Positions 51,397 to 61,128 of a stretch of DNA of 64,000 bases are shown piece by piece. Made by a program: the position numbers and the translations under genes. Under the pieces are notes generated by a model that did not search any database, had not been told where the DNA came from, and saw nothing but the letters and a program-made list of their open reading frames with translations. Position 1 is the first letter of the stretch, and every line of letters begins with the position of its first letter. The DNA comes from Pseudomonadales bacterium. Its GTDB lineage: Bacteria; Pseudomonadota; Gammaproteobacteria; Pseudomonadales; Pseudohongiellaceae. The stretch covers positions 248,001 through 312,000 of the forward strand of contig JACKOH010000002.1 in the NCBI GenBank assembly GCA_024234395.1. The letters are read 5' to 3'.

Positions 51397-53283
51397 TCAG
51401 TCTGTTTCCTGCTGCTCAGCTCCCTTCACTTCGCGCGCCGATTGCAGCCGGATTTCCTGCACCTTGCCCATCAGCTGGCGTCCCCATTCGTCGCGTATTT
51501 CCTTGTACCTGGCAACAAACTCAGGGTTCTCGTGATTGGGGATATCGATCTGGTAGAGGCTCGCCAGTTCGACCATGGAACTTCTGTCCATGTTCTCGAA
51601 AGCTTCGGCCATTTCCTGCGCCCCCTGCTTTGGAATTCCCAGGGCTTCCAGAGCGGACCGGCCGGCCCGGATGGCACTGTCGTAGGTTTCACGGATCACG
51701 TCCCGGCATCCGATCGACCAGAGTTCGTAGACGTGGTTCCGGTCCCAGGCCCGGGCGATGACATGGACATGGGGATATTTTTCAATAACATAGCGGGTCA
51801 ATCTGGTTACCTGTTCCCGATCGTCGATCGCGATAACCAGCAGTTTCGCTGAATCGATGCCGGCGGCATGCAACAGATCCGGGCGGGTGGCGTCACCATA
51901 GTAGGCCTTGACTCCAAAGCGGCGCAGGATATTCAACTGTTCCGCACTGTAATCGACAGCCGTGGTCTCGAAACCCATGCCCCGCAACATACGATTGACG
52001 ATGCCACCAAAACGGCCATGACCGGCAACGATGATTTCACTCACCTCGTCGATATTGTCCGCCTCCTGTTGCTTCACGGCATATCTCGGCGCGATGAGTT
52101 TTTCGTAGACGATAAACAGCAGTGGCGTGATCAGCATGGACAGAGCCACCACCAGCAATAGCTGTTCGGAAAGTGCTTCGGGAAGAACGCCGTTGGTGAC
52201 AGAAAAGGCCAGCAGGACAAATCCGAATTCGCCCGCCTGCGCCAGCGACAGTGCGAACAGCCAGTTGTTGGCACCCTGCAGGCCAAAGGCGCGCCCCAGC
52301 CCGAGCAGGACAGCGAGTTTCAGCAGGATCAGGGCGACCGTGCCCAGAGCGATGAATTGAAGGTTTTCGCGCAGCAGACCAAAGTCGATTCCTGCTCCGA
52401 CAGTGATAAAGAACAGTCCCAGCAACAGCCCCTTGAAGGGTTCGATGTCCGCTTCCAGCTCATGCCGGTAATGACTGTTCGCCAGGACGACCCCCGCGAT
52501 GAAGGTACCCAGTGCGGGTGACAGGCCGACCAGCAGCATCAACAGTGCCACTGCCACAACAACCATCAGTGCGGTGGCGGTAAACAACTCACGCAGGCGG
52601 GTGACAGCGATAAAGTCGAACAGGGGGCCGGTCAGTCGCTTGCCGCCGAAAGTGACTGCTGCAATGACCGCAACTGTCACACCTGCCGCTGCCCAGGTGT
52701 TGAGGCCGGCCACCAGGCTCAGCGTGTTCTCGGCGTGGTCGTCCACGGAACCGGCTAATCCCAGCAGTTCCGGGTTTGCCAGCAACGGAATAAAAGCGAG
52801 CATCGGTATGACCGCGATATCCTGGAACAGCAGGACTGAAAAAGCCGACTGACCGCCGTCACTTCGCATCAGCCCCTTCTCATTGAGCGACTGTAATACA
52901 ATGGCGGTGGAGGAAAGCGAGAACACCAGGCCCACTGTGAGTGACACCTGCCACGCATAACCCAGCAGCACGAATACAGTCATTACCAGCAGTGCTGTGG
53001 CGCCAACCTGCAACCCGCCCAGGCCGAACAACCGGTTTCTCAATCTCCAGATTCGCCCCGGTTCCAGTTCCAGGCCAACCAGGAACAGCATGATGACAAC
53101 GCCGAATTCGGCGACATGCTGAATCGCCTCGACATCCACGCTGAGAAACCGCAATAGAGGAGCAATCACCATTCCGGCCAGCAGGTAACCGAGCACCGAG
53201 CCCAGCCCGTAACGCGTGGCGATCGGAACCGCGATGACTCCTGACGCAAGAAAAATAAAAACCAGTAACAGGTAGTCCGCCAT
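51397..53283 (-). CDS. CPA2-family monovalent cation/proton antiporter (KefB/KefC-like)
   Basis: 628 residues. About 12 TM helices (Na_H_Exchanger domain, e.g. LGYLLAGMVIAPLLRFLS, SLSSTAIVLQSLNEKGLM, LGTFIAGVVLANSHYRHELE) followed by a cytosolic TrkA-N domain (EIIVAGHGRFGGIVNRMLRG, then VKAYYGDATRPDLLHAAGID). It would move K+ or Na+ in exchange for protons. No KefF/KefG-type subunit gene is adjacent. Confidence 0.93.
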   Translation of the reverse strand: MADYLLLVFIFLASGVIAVPIATRYGLGSVLGYLLAGMVIAPLLRFLSVDVEAIQHVAEFGVVIMLFLVGLELEPGRIWRLRNRLFGLGGLQVGATALLVMTVFVLLGYAWQVSLTVGLVFSLSSTAIVLQSLNEKGLMRSDGGQSAFSVLLFQDIAVIPMLAFIPLLANPELLGLAGSVDDHAENTLSLVAGLNTWAAAGVTVAVIAAVTFGGKRLTGPLFDFIAVTRLRELFTATALMVVVAVALLMLLVGLSPALGTFIAGVVLANSHYRHELEADIEPFKGLLLGLFFITVGAGIDFGLLRENLQFIALGTVALILLKLAVLLGLGRAFGLQGANNWLFALSLAQAGEFGFVLLAFSVTNGVLPEALSEQLLLVVALSMLITPLLFIVYEKLIAPRYAVKQQEADNIDEVSEIIVAGHGRFGGIVNRMLRGMGFETTAVDYSAEQLNILRRFGVKAYYGDATRPDLLHAAGIDSAKLLVIAIDDREQVTRLTRYVIEKYPHVHVIARAWDRNHVYELWSIGCRDVIRETYDSAIRAGRSALEALGIPKQGAQEMAEAFENMDRSSMVELASLYQIDIPNHENPEFVARYKEIRDEWGRQLMGKVQEIRLQSAREVKGAEQQETD

Positions 53284-53608
53284 GGACGCTCCTAACGCAT
53301 TTGGATAGCCAATCTTGCCTCACCGCTCCGTTCAACGGCGTTCCGGCAACCAGCCTGCCTCGTGTCCCGTTGGGGGACGGCAGTCGGTGACATCACATAA
53401 TAGCTGAAGTTGAGACGCTTGTAGCCTGGCGAGTTGTCAGGCAAGCCGGGAGAGCCGGCTATCAGTCTGAAATCGGTTCCGCCAGAAGCAGGAGAAGCTA
53501 GAACCCGGATCTGCCGGTGACCGGCAGCGCTCATACCGAGCTGGATTTCTGCGGGACTACATTGATTCTTTTCTTACCCGGTCCGTGTACCCGGGTCGAA
53601 CCTCGCTG
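53284..53608. other. Intergenic region without recognised gene
   Basis: 325 bases between the antiporter start and the end of copB. It should hold the antiporter promoter and the copB terminator. No strong hairpin-T motif or repeat was recognised. Confidence 0.45.
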
Positions 53609-54673
53609 TCAAAACCAGAATTTGAATCCTGCTATCCACCAGTTCTGCGACCTGTCCACACCATCACGAAGCAGATCGGCTGACTTGCCAAAACTGGAGA
53701 CACGCTCTACGCCTAAGTAAGGAGCAAACTGACGGCTGATTTCATAGCGTAACCTGGCACCCAGCTTGAGTCTTGAGAGTCCTGATCCGCGACGGATTTC
53801 CTCGTCGGTTTTGCCATAGGAATGAACATCAATGCGCGGCTGCAACACCAGGCGCTGTGACAATCGGATCTCGTATTCAGCCTCCAGATCGTAGAGCGTC
53901 TGCCCGTGATCGGAGACAAACAGACTGGCGTCGACCTCGAACCAGTAGGGAGAAAGGCCCTTGATTCCCAACACCGCCCAGTGACGGTGATTGTCCTCGA
54001 TAATCTGATGCCGAAAGCCATACTGAAGATTCCAGAATGGTGAGACTGCATGCAATCCCAGCAGGTCGATTTCCGCCTCCTCTATCGAGCCCTCATCGAT
54101 CTCCGCTTCGGTTCGCAACATAACCCGATTGTAACTATTGCCGAACCAGGCCTGCCCCTCCAGCTCAGCCACCGTGTTTTCTTTGCGGCTCACAGTTTCA
54201 AACCGATCCATCCACAGTCCGGCGAAGGTGGTCTGGTCAGCCAGCTTGATCATGCTTTCACTTTCCAGCGCATAGAGCCCCGATTCCAGCTCATAGCCTC
54301 CGGAATAGGCATCCGGGTCCCGCAGACCGGCAGGATCGACTGATGTGACACGATTCATGTCCATGTCCCTATCCCTATCCATTTCCATGTCCTTATCCGA
54401 ATCCATGCCCCTATCCGGCATCGTTACAAGGTCAGGCTGTTGCTGCGGTTCTGTGTTCTCCCTGTGCACCCCATGATCGCTGTGCGCGGGCATGCTTTGC
54501 TGTCCTGCCGGCTGGTCCTGAATGGCCATCGGCATAGGATCGGAAACATCCTGCGATCCGGCGGCACCGTGGTTGTGCGATGAATCTGTCCCGCTTGGCT
54601 GGGCTGCGCCTGCCAGGGTGGCACAAACCATTGCCGACAGCCCCGCCAGGTAGCTGATTGCATTCAACTTCAT
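53609..54673 (-). CDS. copB: Copper resistance outer-membrane protein CopB/PcoB
   Basis: 354 residues. Signal peptide (MKLNAISYLAGLSAMVCATL), then a Met/His/Asp-rich N-terminal region with a repeat-encoded DRDMDM stretch. The C-terminal beta-barrel part contains AWFGNSYNRVMLRTEAEIDE, AVSPFWNLQYGFRHQI and KLGARLRYEISRQFAPYLGV, typical of PcoB/CopB, ending in an aromatic FKFWF. It is thought to bind or move copper at the outer membrane. Start at 54673 overlaps the copA stop (ATGA). Confidence 0.92.
   Translation of the reverse strand: MKLNAISYLAGLSAMVCATLAGAAQPSGTDSSHNHGAAGSQDVSDPMPMAIQDQPAGQQSMPAHSDHGVHRENTEPQQQPDLVTMPDRGMDSDKDMEMDRDRDMDMNRVTSVDPAGLRDPDAYSGGYELESGLYALESESMIKLADQTTFAGLWMDRFETVSRKENTVAELEGQAWFGNSYNRVMLRTEAEIDEGSIEEAEIDLLGLHAVSPFWNLQYGFRHQIIEDNHRHWAVLGIKGLSPYWFEVDASLFVSDHGQTLYDLEAEYEIRLSQRLVLQPRIDVHSYGKTDEEIRRGSGLSRLKLGARLRYEISRQFAPYLGVERVSSFGKSADLLRDGVDRSQNWWIAGFKFWF
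54358..54413. repeat. Degenerate 6-bp repeat tract in copB N-terminal region
   Basis: The plus strand shows repeated CYMTATCC/CATGTCC-like hexamers from 54358 to 54413, e.g. GTCCCTATCCCTATCC. On the coding strand this gives alternating Asp-Arg/Asp-Met residues, a likely copper-binding linker. Confidence 0.7.
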
Positions 54674-56451
54674 GCCACCACCACTTCGCGGAACATGCCT
54701 GCGTCCATATGCAGCAACAGGTGACAATGCCAGGCCCAGCGGCCCAGGGCATCTGCGGTCACGCTGAAGCTTATGCGTTGTGCCGGCTGCACCGGGATGG
54801 TGTGACGCCGGACCAGGAAATTACCGGAGGCATCTTCCAGATCGCTCCACATGCCATGCAGGTGCATGGGGTGAGTCATCATGGTGTCGTTGTGAAGGTG
54901 GACACGCAGCCGCTCTCCGTGCCGGAAGTGAACCGGTGTCGATTTGCTGTATTCCAGGCCGTCAATGGACCAGCTGTACCGCTCCATGTTACCGGTCAGA
55001 TGCAGTTCGATTTCCCGTTCCGGAGCCTGAGCTTCGGCCTCCCGGTCCAGGGATCTGAGATCCGCCAGGGTCAGCACCCGGCGGCTGGTCTCGCGCAGAC
55101 CGACCCCGGGGTCGTCGAGATTGGTACGCGGGTAGTCCACCCGCATGTCGGTGCTGGGTCCGAACTCCGTGGTTGCGTGCCTGGCCCTGACCGGATCGGA
55201 ACCGGCCATCTGCATGGTGCCGTGATCGCCTTCTCCGTGCATCATGCCAGTTGCCGAACCGTCCATGGCAGCCATGTTGCCCATCATGTCAGCCATGGAT
55301 AACCATTGAATCTGTCTGGGTTCGGGAATCGGCGCACTCAGCCCCGGCCGCACCGCCAGTGTCCCTCTGGCGTAGCCGGTCCTTTCCATGGTTTCAGCGA
55401 AAATCGTGTAAGCATCGTCCACCGGCCGGACAATGACATCAAAAGCTTCGCCAGGTCCAACCCTAAACTCATCGATGGTGACCGGTTCAATATCCAGTCC
55501 ATCGACCCTAACCACCGTCATCGGCAGCTCCGGAATTCGCACGTCGAAAAAGGTATTGCCGGCCGCATTGATAAATCGCAGGCGGACTGACTGCCCCTTT
55601 TCATAAAGACGGGTTTCATTGTCTTCCGGGGTCAGCCCGTTCATCAGGTAGGTCAGCGTGGCCGCGGACAGATCGCCCAGGTCGGTCGGTTTCATGCGCA
55701 TGACATTGAACATGTCACGCCGGTTGATCGCTGCCTGTAATCCATACTCTTGAATATCCCGCATCAACTGCGGCAGTGTTGACTGGTTAAAGTTGTACAG
55801 GTGCCCCATGGTTTTCAGTTTCTGAAAGACATACTTGGGGTTTTCATCGGTCCATTCGGACAACATGACCAGGTGGTCCCGGTCAACGGCAATCGATTCC
55901 CCGTCTGCCGGCTCGATAATAATCGCGCCATACATCCCGGTCATTTCCTGAAATGCCGAATGGGAGTGGTACCAGTAAGTTCCGCTCTGCTGAACCTTGA
56001 AGCGATAGCGAAAGGTCTGTCCCGGGGCAATACCCGGAAAACTGATACCTGGCACTCCATCCATCTGGTAGGGAAGGATCATGCCGTGCCAGTGAATCGA
56101 GGTAGGTTCGGAAAGCCGGTTGGTCACATTCACGGTGACCTCGTCACCCTCTTTCCAGCGCAGCGTGGGAGCGGGGATGGAGCCATTGATAGCGGTTGCT
56201 GTTCGAGGCGAACCGGTATAGTTAACCGCTTTTTCCTCGATTACCAGATTGAATTCCCGGCCTGCCAATTCCCGGCGTAGATTGGAACCGACACCTGTCT
56301 GCTCGACATTAAGGGTTCGGGTTACGCAGGATCCGAGACCGGTACCGGCCAGGCCGCTCCCAAGCAGCCCCTGAACGAACCGCCTCCTGGAGCGTAATAG
56401 ACTGCTATTTTCCAATTCTCCTCGCCGGTAACTGGAAACCGAATACTTCAT
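54670..56451 (-). CDS. copA: Copper resistance multicopper oxidase CopA/PcoA
   Basis: 593 residues. Tat signal (RSRRRFVQGLLGSGLAGTGL) near the N-terminus. Copper ligands are visible: SIHWHGMILP and YWYHSHSAFQ in the first cupredoxin domain, MTHPMHLHGMWSD and RWAWHCHLLLHMDAGMF at the C-terminus (type 1/2/3 sites). A Met-rich insertion around residues 390-430 (MADMMGNMAAMDGSATGMMH) fits copper binding. It oxidises Cu(I) in the periplasm. GAGGAG precedes the ATG. Confidence 0.96.
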   Translation of the reverse strand: MKYSVSSYRRGELENSSLLRSRRRFVQGLLGSGLAGTGLGSCVTRTLNVEQTGVGSNLRRELAGREFNLVIEEKAVNYTGSPRTATAINGSIPAPTLRWKEGDEVTVNVTNRLSEPTSIHWHGMILPYQMDGVPGISFPGIAPGQTFRYRFKVQQSGTYWYHSHSAFQEMTGMYGAIIIEPADGESIAVDRDHLVMLSEWTDENPKYVFQKLKTMGHLYNFNQSTLPQLMRDIQEYGLQAAINRRDMFNVMRMKPTDLGDLSAATLTYLMNGLTPEDNETRLYEKGQSVRLRFINAAGNTFFDVRIPELPMTVVRVDGLDIEPVTIDEFRVGPGEAFDVIVRPVDDAYTIFAETMERTGYARGTLAVRPGLSAPIPEPRQIQWLSMADMMGNMAAMDGSATGMMHGEGDHGTMQMAGSDPVRARHATTEFGPSTDMRVDYPRTNLDDPGVGLRETSRRVLTLADLRSLDREAEAQAPEREIELHLTGNMERYSWSIDGLEYSKSTPVHFRHGERLRVHLHNDTMMTHPMHLHGMWSDLEDASGNFLVRRHTIPVQPAQRISFSVTADALGRWAWHCHLLLHMDAGMFREVVVA

Positions 56452-56614
56452 TATTTTCTCCTCGCGCGTGGCTCGATATATTTCTGTCGAAGTAGAACTT
56501 CGCGTAAGCCGGATCAGAAAGTGGAAGTTACGACGGGAAAACAGGCTAATGGCCTGTCAGTTGCTGTCGAATTCCTTACGAGGAAAACTTCTATCCACAG
56601 TCGATCTCACACCA

Positions 56615-57010
56615 TCAGGCGGAGATCGGTGGACGGAAAAAGAGATAGGTAGGGGAGTTTACGTCACCGGAGACAGTGGCAATAAAAGCACTGCCATGGT
56701 GAAGATCCGGATTCGCTGGAGAAATCAACCCGATACTGAAACAGTGCGAGGTGCAATTCAGGCATTGCTGATCACAATCTGGTCCCTGATGATGGGAATC
56801 GGAATGCCCTCCACTCATGGCAGCATCAACCTGCGAAGCATCGATACCATGAGACAGGTGCAGGCACCCATCGTGATCAGGTCCCGACCCGCTGACCGCC
56901 AGGTCCATGCTGTCGGAATGCCCCGAATCCTGCGCCGGCGCGACACCCGCGCTCAGTCCTGCGGTCAGCAGAATCAGCATGATAGCTATGAATTTTCGGT
57001 GTCTGTGCAT
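56615..57010 (-). CDS. Exported His/Cys-rich copper-associated protein (CopL/DUF2946-like)
   Basis: 131 residues. Signal peptide (FIAIMLILLTAGLSAGVAPA). The mature part is rich in His, Asp and Ser (GHSDSMDLAVS, MSGGHSDSHHQG) and carries a Cys cluster CDQQCLNCTSHC. This fits CopL-type metal-binding proteins, often found first in copA-copB operons, or DUF2946. It is 160 bases upstream of copA and just after a MerR-type promoter. Confidence 0.8.
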   Translation of the reverse strand: MHRHRKFIAIMLILLTAGLSAGVAPAQDSGHSDSMDLAVSGSGPDHDGCLHLSHGIDASQVDAAMSGGHSDSHHQGPDCDQQCLNCTSHCFSIGLISPANPDLHHGSAFIATVSGDVNSPTYLFFRPPISA

Positions 57011-57050
57011 GGTATCCGGACGTTTCAGAGCAATTGTCAGGCACTAGTCT

Positions 57051-57081
57051 ATTAAAGCACTTAGAGTGGCTCCAAGGTCAA
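57051..57081 (-). promoter_or_regulatory. MerR/CueR-type promoter for the copL-copA-copB operon
   Basis: On the minus strand: -35 TTGACC (57081-57076), 19-bp spacer, -10 TTTAAT (57056-57051). A dyad CTTGGAG-CCA-CTCTAAG (6 of 7 paired) is centred in the spacer. The ATG of the first gene lies 41 bases downstream. It is similar to the promoter at 371-401, suggesting shared copper control. Confidence 0.75.
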
Positions 57082-57427
57082 GCAGATTATGGCCCGCTAT
57101 TCTGACTCGACCCGAGTCCTGGGATTATTCTTCCCGCCGGCCCGTGATTACTGCTTTTCGACTTCCTGGTAAATCACGGTCCTCATTGACAACGCCCGAT
57201 TATTCACCTGGCCAGGCTGCCAGGCCAATACTTCGCGCGGGCTAGATCCGCTGCCCGACTATTCTCACTGACCCTTCAAACTGTCCATTCACACCGCCCC
57301 TTCACAGACTCTGGCAGCCTCGCCATAGTGGCCTGGCAGACGGCTACTTCAGCTTGAGTCAGTTTCCTGTTTGGACGTAAACTTCAGATCCCCGAGTCTC
57401 GATTTTCACAAACACCAAGTGTAGGAA
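57082..57427. other. Intergenic region between the copper promoter and the Ca/Na antiporter gene
   Basis: About 346 bases. Related short motifs recur (GCCCGCTATTCTGACTCGAC near 57092 and GCCCGACTATTCTCACTGAC near 57254) and a perfect GACTCG/CGAGTC hairpin lies at 57104-57118. No gene was recognised. Confidence 0.5.
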
Positions 57428-58390
57428 ATGCTGAATTTTATTTATCTGGGCATTGGTCTTCTTTTGCTTATCAAATGCGCAGACCTGATGGTCGCCGGCT
57501 CTGTCTCTCTGGCTCGTAAACTCGGCGTTTCGACGCTTATCATCGGCTTGACGGTGATTTCCTTCGGCACCTCCCTGCCGGAACTGCTGGTCAGCTTCAA
57601 TGCCGGCATGGACGGTAATGCCGACTTTGCCATTTCCAATGTGGTGGGCAGTAATATCGCCAATGTACTGCTGGTGCTTGGGGTTGCCGCCATCGTCAGG
57701 CCCCTGCCGGTCAAGGATTCAACGGTGGTGTCGGAGATTCCGTTTTCCCTGACGGCGGCGTTGTTGATGGGATTTCTTGCCAATGCCGCCATTTTTTCCA
57801 ACGTCCCGGAACTGAGTATCAGCCAGCTCGATGGTGCAATGCTGCTGTTCTTTTTTGTCCTGTTTCTTATCTACATTTTCCGTACTGCCGGTGACAACGA
57901 AGTGCTGCACGAGGAACTGAAGAAAGTTTCCCTTTCCAGGACCAGGGAATTTGTCTACATCGGGCTTGGAATTGCCGGTCTCTATGTTGGCGGCCAACTG
58001 GTTGTGGACAGCTCCGTGAATGTCGCCGAATACCTGGGCGTCAATGATGTGGTGATCGGCTTAACCATAGTGGCCATCGGTACATCGGCCCCGGAGCTGG
58101 TGGCCTCTTCGGTCGCTGCCTATCGGGGTTATACCGATGTCGCGGTCGGCAATGTGGTGGGCTCCAACATCTTCAACATTCTCTGGGTCATCGGCTTCAC
58201 GGCATCGTTCAAGGAACTGCCGTTCGAAATAGTGACCAATACCGATCTGGTGCTGGTGGTTGCCGCCAGCGCCCTGGTGCTGGTAGCCATGGCGATCAGC
58301 AGAACCAATTCAATTCTGCGCTGGCACGGCATCCTGTTTGTCACCCTGTACGCCGGCTACCTGGGTTTCACTGTGCACCGCGCATTCTAG
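57428..58390 (+). CDS. Calcium/sodium antiporter (YrbG-type)
   Basis: 320 residues with about ten TM helices and two inverted alpha-repeats: ISFGTSLPELLVSFNA and NVVGSNIANVLLVLG in the first half, AIGTSAPELVASSVAA and NVVGSNIFNILWVIG in the second. These are the CaCA-family ion-binding motifs. It likely exports Ca2+ in exchange for Na+ or H+ at the inner membrane. Confidence 0.95.
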   Translation: MLNFIYLGIGLLLLIKCADLMVAGSVSLARKLGVSTLIIGLTVISFGTSLPELLVSFNAGMDGNADFAISNVVGSNIANVLLVLGVAAIVRPLPVKDSTVVSEIPFSLTAALLMGFLANAAIFSNVPELSISQLDGAMLLFFFVLFLIYIFRTAGDNEVLHEELKKVSLSRTREFVYIGLGIAGLYVGGQLVVDSSVNVAEYLGVNDVVIGLTIVAIGTSAPELVASSVAAYRGYTDVAVGNVVGSNIFNILWVIGFTASFKELPFEIVTNTDLVLVVAASALVLVAMAISRTNSILRWHGILFVTLYAGYLGFTVHRAF

Positions 58391-58426
58391 TCGCCGGTCA
58401 CGATACCATCAGGACCTGTGCCCCGG

Positions 58427-58966
58427 TCAGCTGGCGGCGGCAGGTTCACAGTTCACGTCAGCGGCAGTGAATTCCCTGGTCCAGGCGGCAAACTCCAGGG
58501 CAATACCGTCGGGGTCATTGAAATAGATGGACCTGACAAACGTGGTTTCGTTCACCGCTTCACTGGCCTGCCTCGGTGAATCGTCATGATTGATGACCTG
58601 GGTGACCGTGATGCCGGCGTCCACCAGCCGCTGCCGGTACTCCTCTATCCGTTCCAGAGGCACATCAAAGGCCACGTGATTCATGCTGGCATGAGCCGAC
58701 ACGATCGAACCACCGCCGGCAACGGCGGCCGGATTGGTGACGCCCGGCTGTGCTTCGGGCGCATTGGGGAACCAGAAGAACGCCAGCGAATCCCCTTTGC
58801 CGATGTCGAAGAAAAAGTGCTGGCCCCGCCCGCCAGGCAGATCGATGGTCTTGATCAGCGGCATGCCCAACACCCCTGAGTAAAATTCCACGGTACGTTT
58901 CATGTCCTTGCACACCAGGGCCAGGTGATTGACGCCGCGCAGTTCGAATTTATTATTTTCCGGCAT
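58427..58966 (-). CDS. VOC-family (glyoxalase/dioxygenase-like) protein
   Basis: 179 residues. GVNHLALVCKDMKRTVEFYS starts the first beta-alpha-beta module (His ligand), and FDVPLERIEEYRQRLVDAGI then DPDGIALEFAAWTREFTA ends the second (Glu ligand). This is the metal-binding vicinal-oxygen-chelate fold. Reaction unknown; the surrounding cluster suggests a catabolic role. Confidence 0.88.
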   Translation of the reverse strand: MPENNKFELRGVNHLALVCKDMKRTVEFYSGVLGMPLIKTIDLPGGRGQHFFFDIGKGDSLAFFWFPNAPEAQPGVTNPAAVAGGGSIVSAHASMNHVAFDVPLERIEEYRQRLVDAGITVTQVINHDDSPRQASEAVNETTFVRSIYFNDPDGIALEFAAWTREFTAADVNCEPAAAS

Positions 58967-59072
58967 ATTCTTGTCCTCGCTGTTTTTCTACGGGTATCCT
59001 CTCCACTCCTATCATTGACAATTTGTACTGATTGTCAATAACAACAATAAAAACGTTCCCAGGAGATCCGTC

Positions 59073-59723
59073 ATGCCCAGATTACGCCAGCGATCAAAAA
59101 GCGAAGCCGATGACTACACCAGAAAGTACTACGAATCCATTTTCGGAGACCGGGATCCGGTTGCTGAGCCTGGCACGGCAACCGGGACGCCGGGTAACTG
59201 GTGGACTGTATTCGCACTGGTCCCCTACGTGTTCGAACATGCGACCCGGCATTTTGGTATGTTCGGTATGTTTGCCGACGGTATTGTCAGTCAGCTCGAC
59301 CCGCAGATCAGGGAACTTGGAATTCTTAGAACAGGCTTTGTCAAAGGCAGCCAGTTTGTCTACTCACAGCACTGCAAGGCGGCACGGCGATTCGAATTGG
59401 CCGAGGAAAAAATCGCCGCCATCCGTCACTGGCAGGTGGCGGACGTCTATGACGGGAAGGAACGGGCGGTGCTGGCCTGGACCGATGCCCTGGTGCTGCA
59501 GGACGGCCGTGCCTCCGACGAACTGTTCGATGCGCTGCACCAGCATCTCTCGGATGAGGATATTCTGGAGCTGACCTACCATGTCCTGTGTTACAACCTC
59601 CATGCTGTCAGCTGCCGGGCACTGCGCCTGGAATATGACGATGTCCCGGATCGGATTCAGGAGGTCCCGGTGCCCGAGGGTGGCGAAGTGGCGGACTGGG
59701 CTGGCAATGCCTGGCAGAAGTAA
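59073..59723 (+). CDS. Carboxymuconolactone decarboxylase/AhpD-like protein
   Basis: 216 residues, all-helical. ELGILRTGFVKGSQFVYSQH holds the CMD-type active-site region (the usual CxxC is not present; GSQFVYSQHCKAA appears instead). ERAVLAWTDALVLQDGR is another conserved stretch. Possible role in aromatic or peroxide metabolism, uncertain. Confidence 0.8.
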   Translation: MPRLRQRSKSEADDYTRKYYESIFGDRDPVAEPGTATGTPGNWWTVFALVPYVFEHATRHFGMFGMFADGIVSQLDPQIRELGILRTGFVKGSQFVYSQHCKAARRFELAEEKIAAIRHWQVADVYDGKERAVLAWTDALVLQDGRASDELFDALHQHLSDEDILELTYHVLCYNLHAVSCRALRLEYDDVPDRIQEVPVPEGGEVADWAGNAWQK

Positions 59724-59846
59724 GCAGCAGGCTGTAGGGGATTGGCGCCGGTTGCCAGTCGTGATTTCAAGCAGTCCTGTGGCACCAGGAATCATGAGCT
59801 GATCAATAGGTGTGAGATGCCCCTGGCCTTCCAGGGGCACCACGAG

Positions 59847-60671
59847 TCACGTGTAACGGTCCAGACCGACCAGTCTGTTATAGGCCTGAAAGGTCAACCG
59901 GTCCGCTTCACTCACTGGTGTATCCAAGGATATCTGCCGGTAACTCTCCTGCAGGGTCCGGGCCACGGCCAGCAGCGCGGTGATGGGCCGCAGGGCGATC
60001 CGGTAGCCCAGCTCCCTCAGCTCAGCCACCGTCAATAATGGCGTCTTGCCGTCTTCCACCAGGTTGGCGACCAGCGGCACGTCGGAAAATTCCTGTTTGA
60101 TTGTTTCCAGTTCCGCAACCGAAACCGGCGCCTCGATGAACAGGATGTCGGCACCGGCGGTCAGAAAGGCGGCGCCTCTTCTGAGCGCCTCATCGAGTCC
60201 GTGAGTTGCCCGGCTGTCGGTACGCGCCATGATCAGAAACCGGTCGGAACTGCGAGCTCTGACCGCCGCGGCGATACGGGATGCCGCCTGGCCGATATCG
60301 ACCACCTGCTTGTTCTCCATGTGCCCGCAACGCTTCGGGCTGACCTGATCTTCCAGTTGAATACACTGAACTCCGGCCTGCTCGTAGTCGTTGACCAGGC
60401 GCTCGATGTTATAGTCATTGCCGTAGCCGGTATCGCCGTCGGCAAGCACCGGCAGAGGAGCCGCGGCGGCCGCGATCTGCCGGGCTCTCTCGGTCATTTC
60501 CGAGGCGGTAACCAGGCCGATATCGGGCTTGCCCAGTAGACTTCCGGCGACTCCGAAGCCTGTCATGTATAGCGCCTTGAAGCCGACCTGCCTGGCGATA
60601 AGAGCCGACAGGGCGTCGTAGACACCGGGAATGATCAGCGTGTCATCGCTGTCCAGCAGTTCGCTCAGCAT
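59847..60671 (-). CDS. Isocitrate lyase/PEP mutase family protein
   Basis: 274 residues. Phosphoenolpyruvate mutase/ICL barrel: IIPGVYDALSALIARQVGFK, LYMTGFGVAGSLLG, LPVLADGDTGYGND (Asp ligands), CIQLEDQVSPKRCGHM (the KRCGH catalytic motif; classical is KKCGH) and ILFIEAPVSVAELETI. Such enzymes cleave or form C-C or C-P bonds of 2-oxo acids, e.g. methylisocitrate or oxaloacetate. Exact substrate unknown. Confidence 0.9.
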   Translation of the reverse strand: MLSELLDSDDTLIIPGVYDALSALIARQVGFKALYMTGFGVAGSLLGKPDIGLVTASEMTERARQIAAAAAPLPVLADGDTGYGNDYNIERLVNDYEQAGVQCIQLEDQVSPKRCGHMENKQVVDIGQAASRIAAAVRARSSDRFLIMARTDSRATHGLDEALRRGAAFLTAGADILFIEAPVSVAELETIKQEFSDVPLVANLVEDGKTPLLTVAELRELGYRIALRPITALLAVARTLQESYRQISLDTPVSEADRLTFQAYNRLVGLDRYT

Positions 60672-61128
60672 GGTTCTCCCCTCATGAATGCCGCCATTCA
60701 GCGAGCGTTAGATCGGTGACGATTCAGCAGCGCAACGTTAGCCCGCCATTCAGGTAATGTCCAGATTCATGAAGTGACTGTCATGGGTTAACGCCAGTCC
60801 CGATTTCTGAATTGTACAGAACCTTGGTTGTAGGTTATGTTGCATTCTGGTCCAAAATAACATCCACCAACCGGATTCCGTTCGGAATAGCAGCCTGTTG
60901 AAAAATTCTCAGGTGAGTACAAGACAAGGCATAATCTGGCAAAAAGACGCAGTTTACCCGGCGTAAATGAGCATTTTGAGCCGGATGTTAACGCCGTATT
61001 GTGCCAGCTGGGAATTTTTCAACAGACTGATAGATAGTCTCCAGGCAGCGCCATGTAAGGCAGAGAGCAAAGCCACTGAGCGCTTCATCGGTGCCGGTGC
61101 GACTGGAGCAGACAAGGGGAGGTAAAGT
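60672..61128. other. Intergenic region holding repeat copy B
   Basis: 457 bases between divergent genes. The central part is the MITE-like repeat (60889-61030). Promoters of both neighbours should lie here. No other gene recognised. Confidence 0.6.
60889..61030. repeat. Dispersed intergenic repeat, copy B (MITE-like, about 142 bp)
   Basis: Inverted repeat ends: CAGCCTGTTGAAAAATT at the left and AATTTTTCAACAGACTG at the right. The body is homologous, in opposite orientation, to 47702-47860. No open frame. It is probably a non-autonomous mobile repeat of a type common between gammaproteobacterial genes. Confidence 0.78.
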
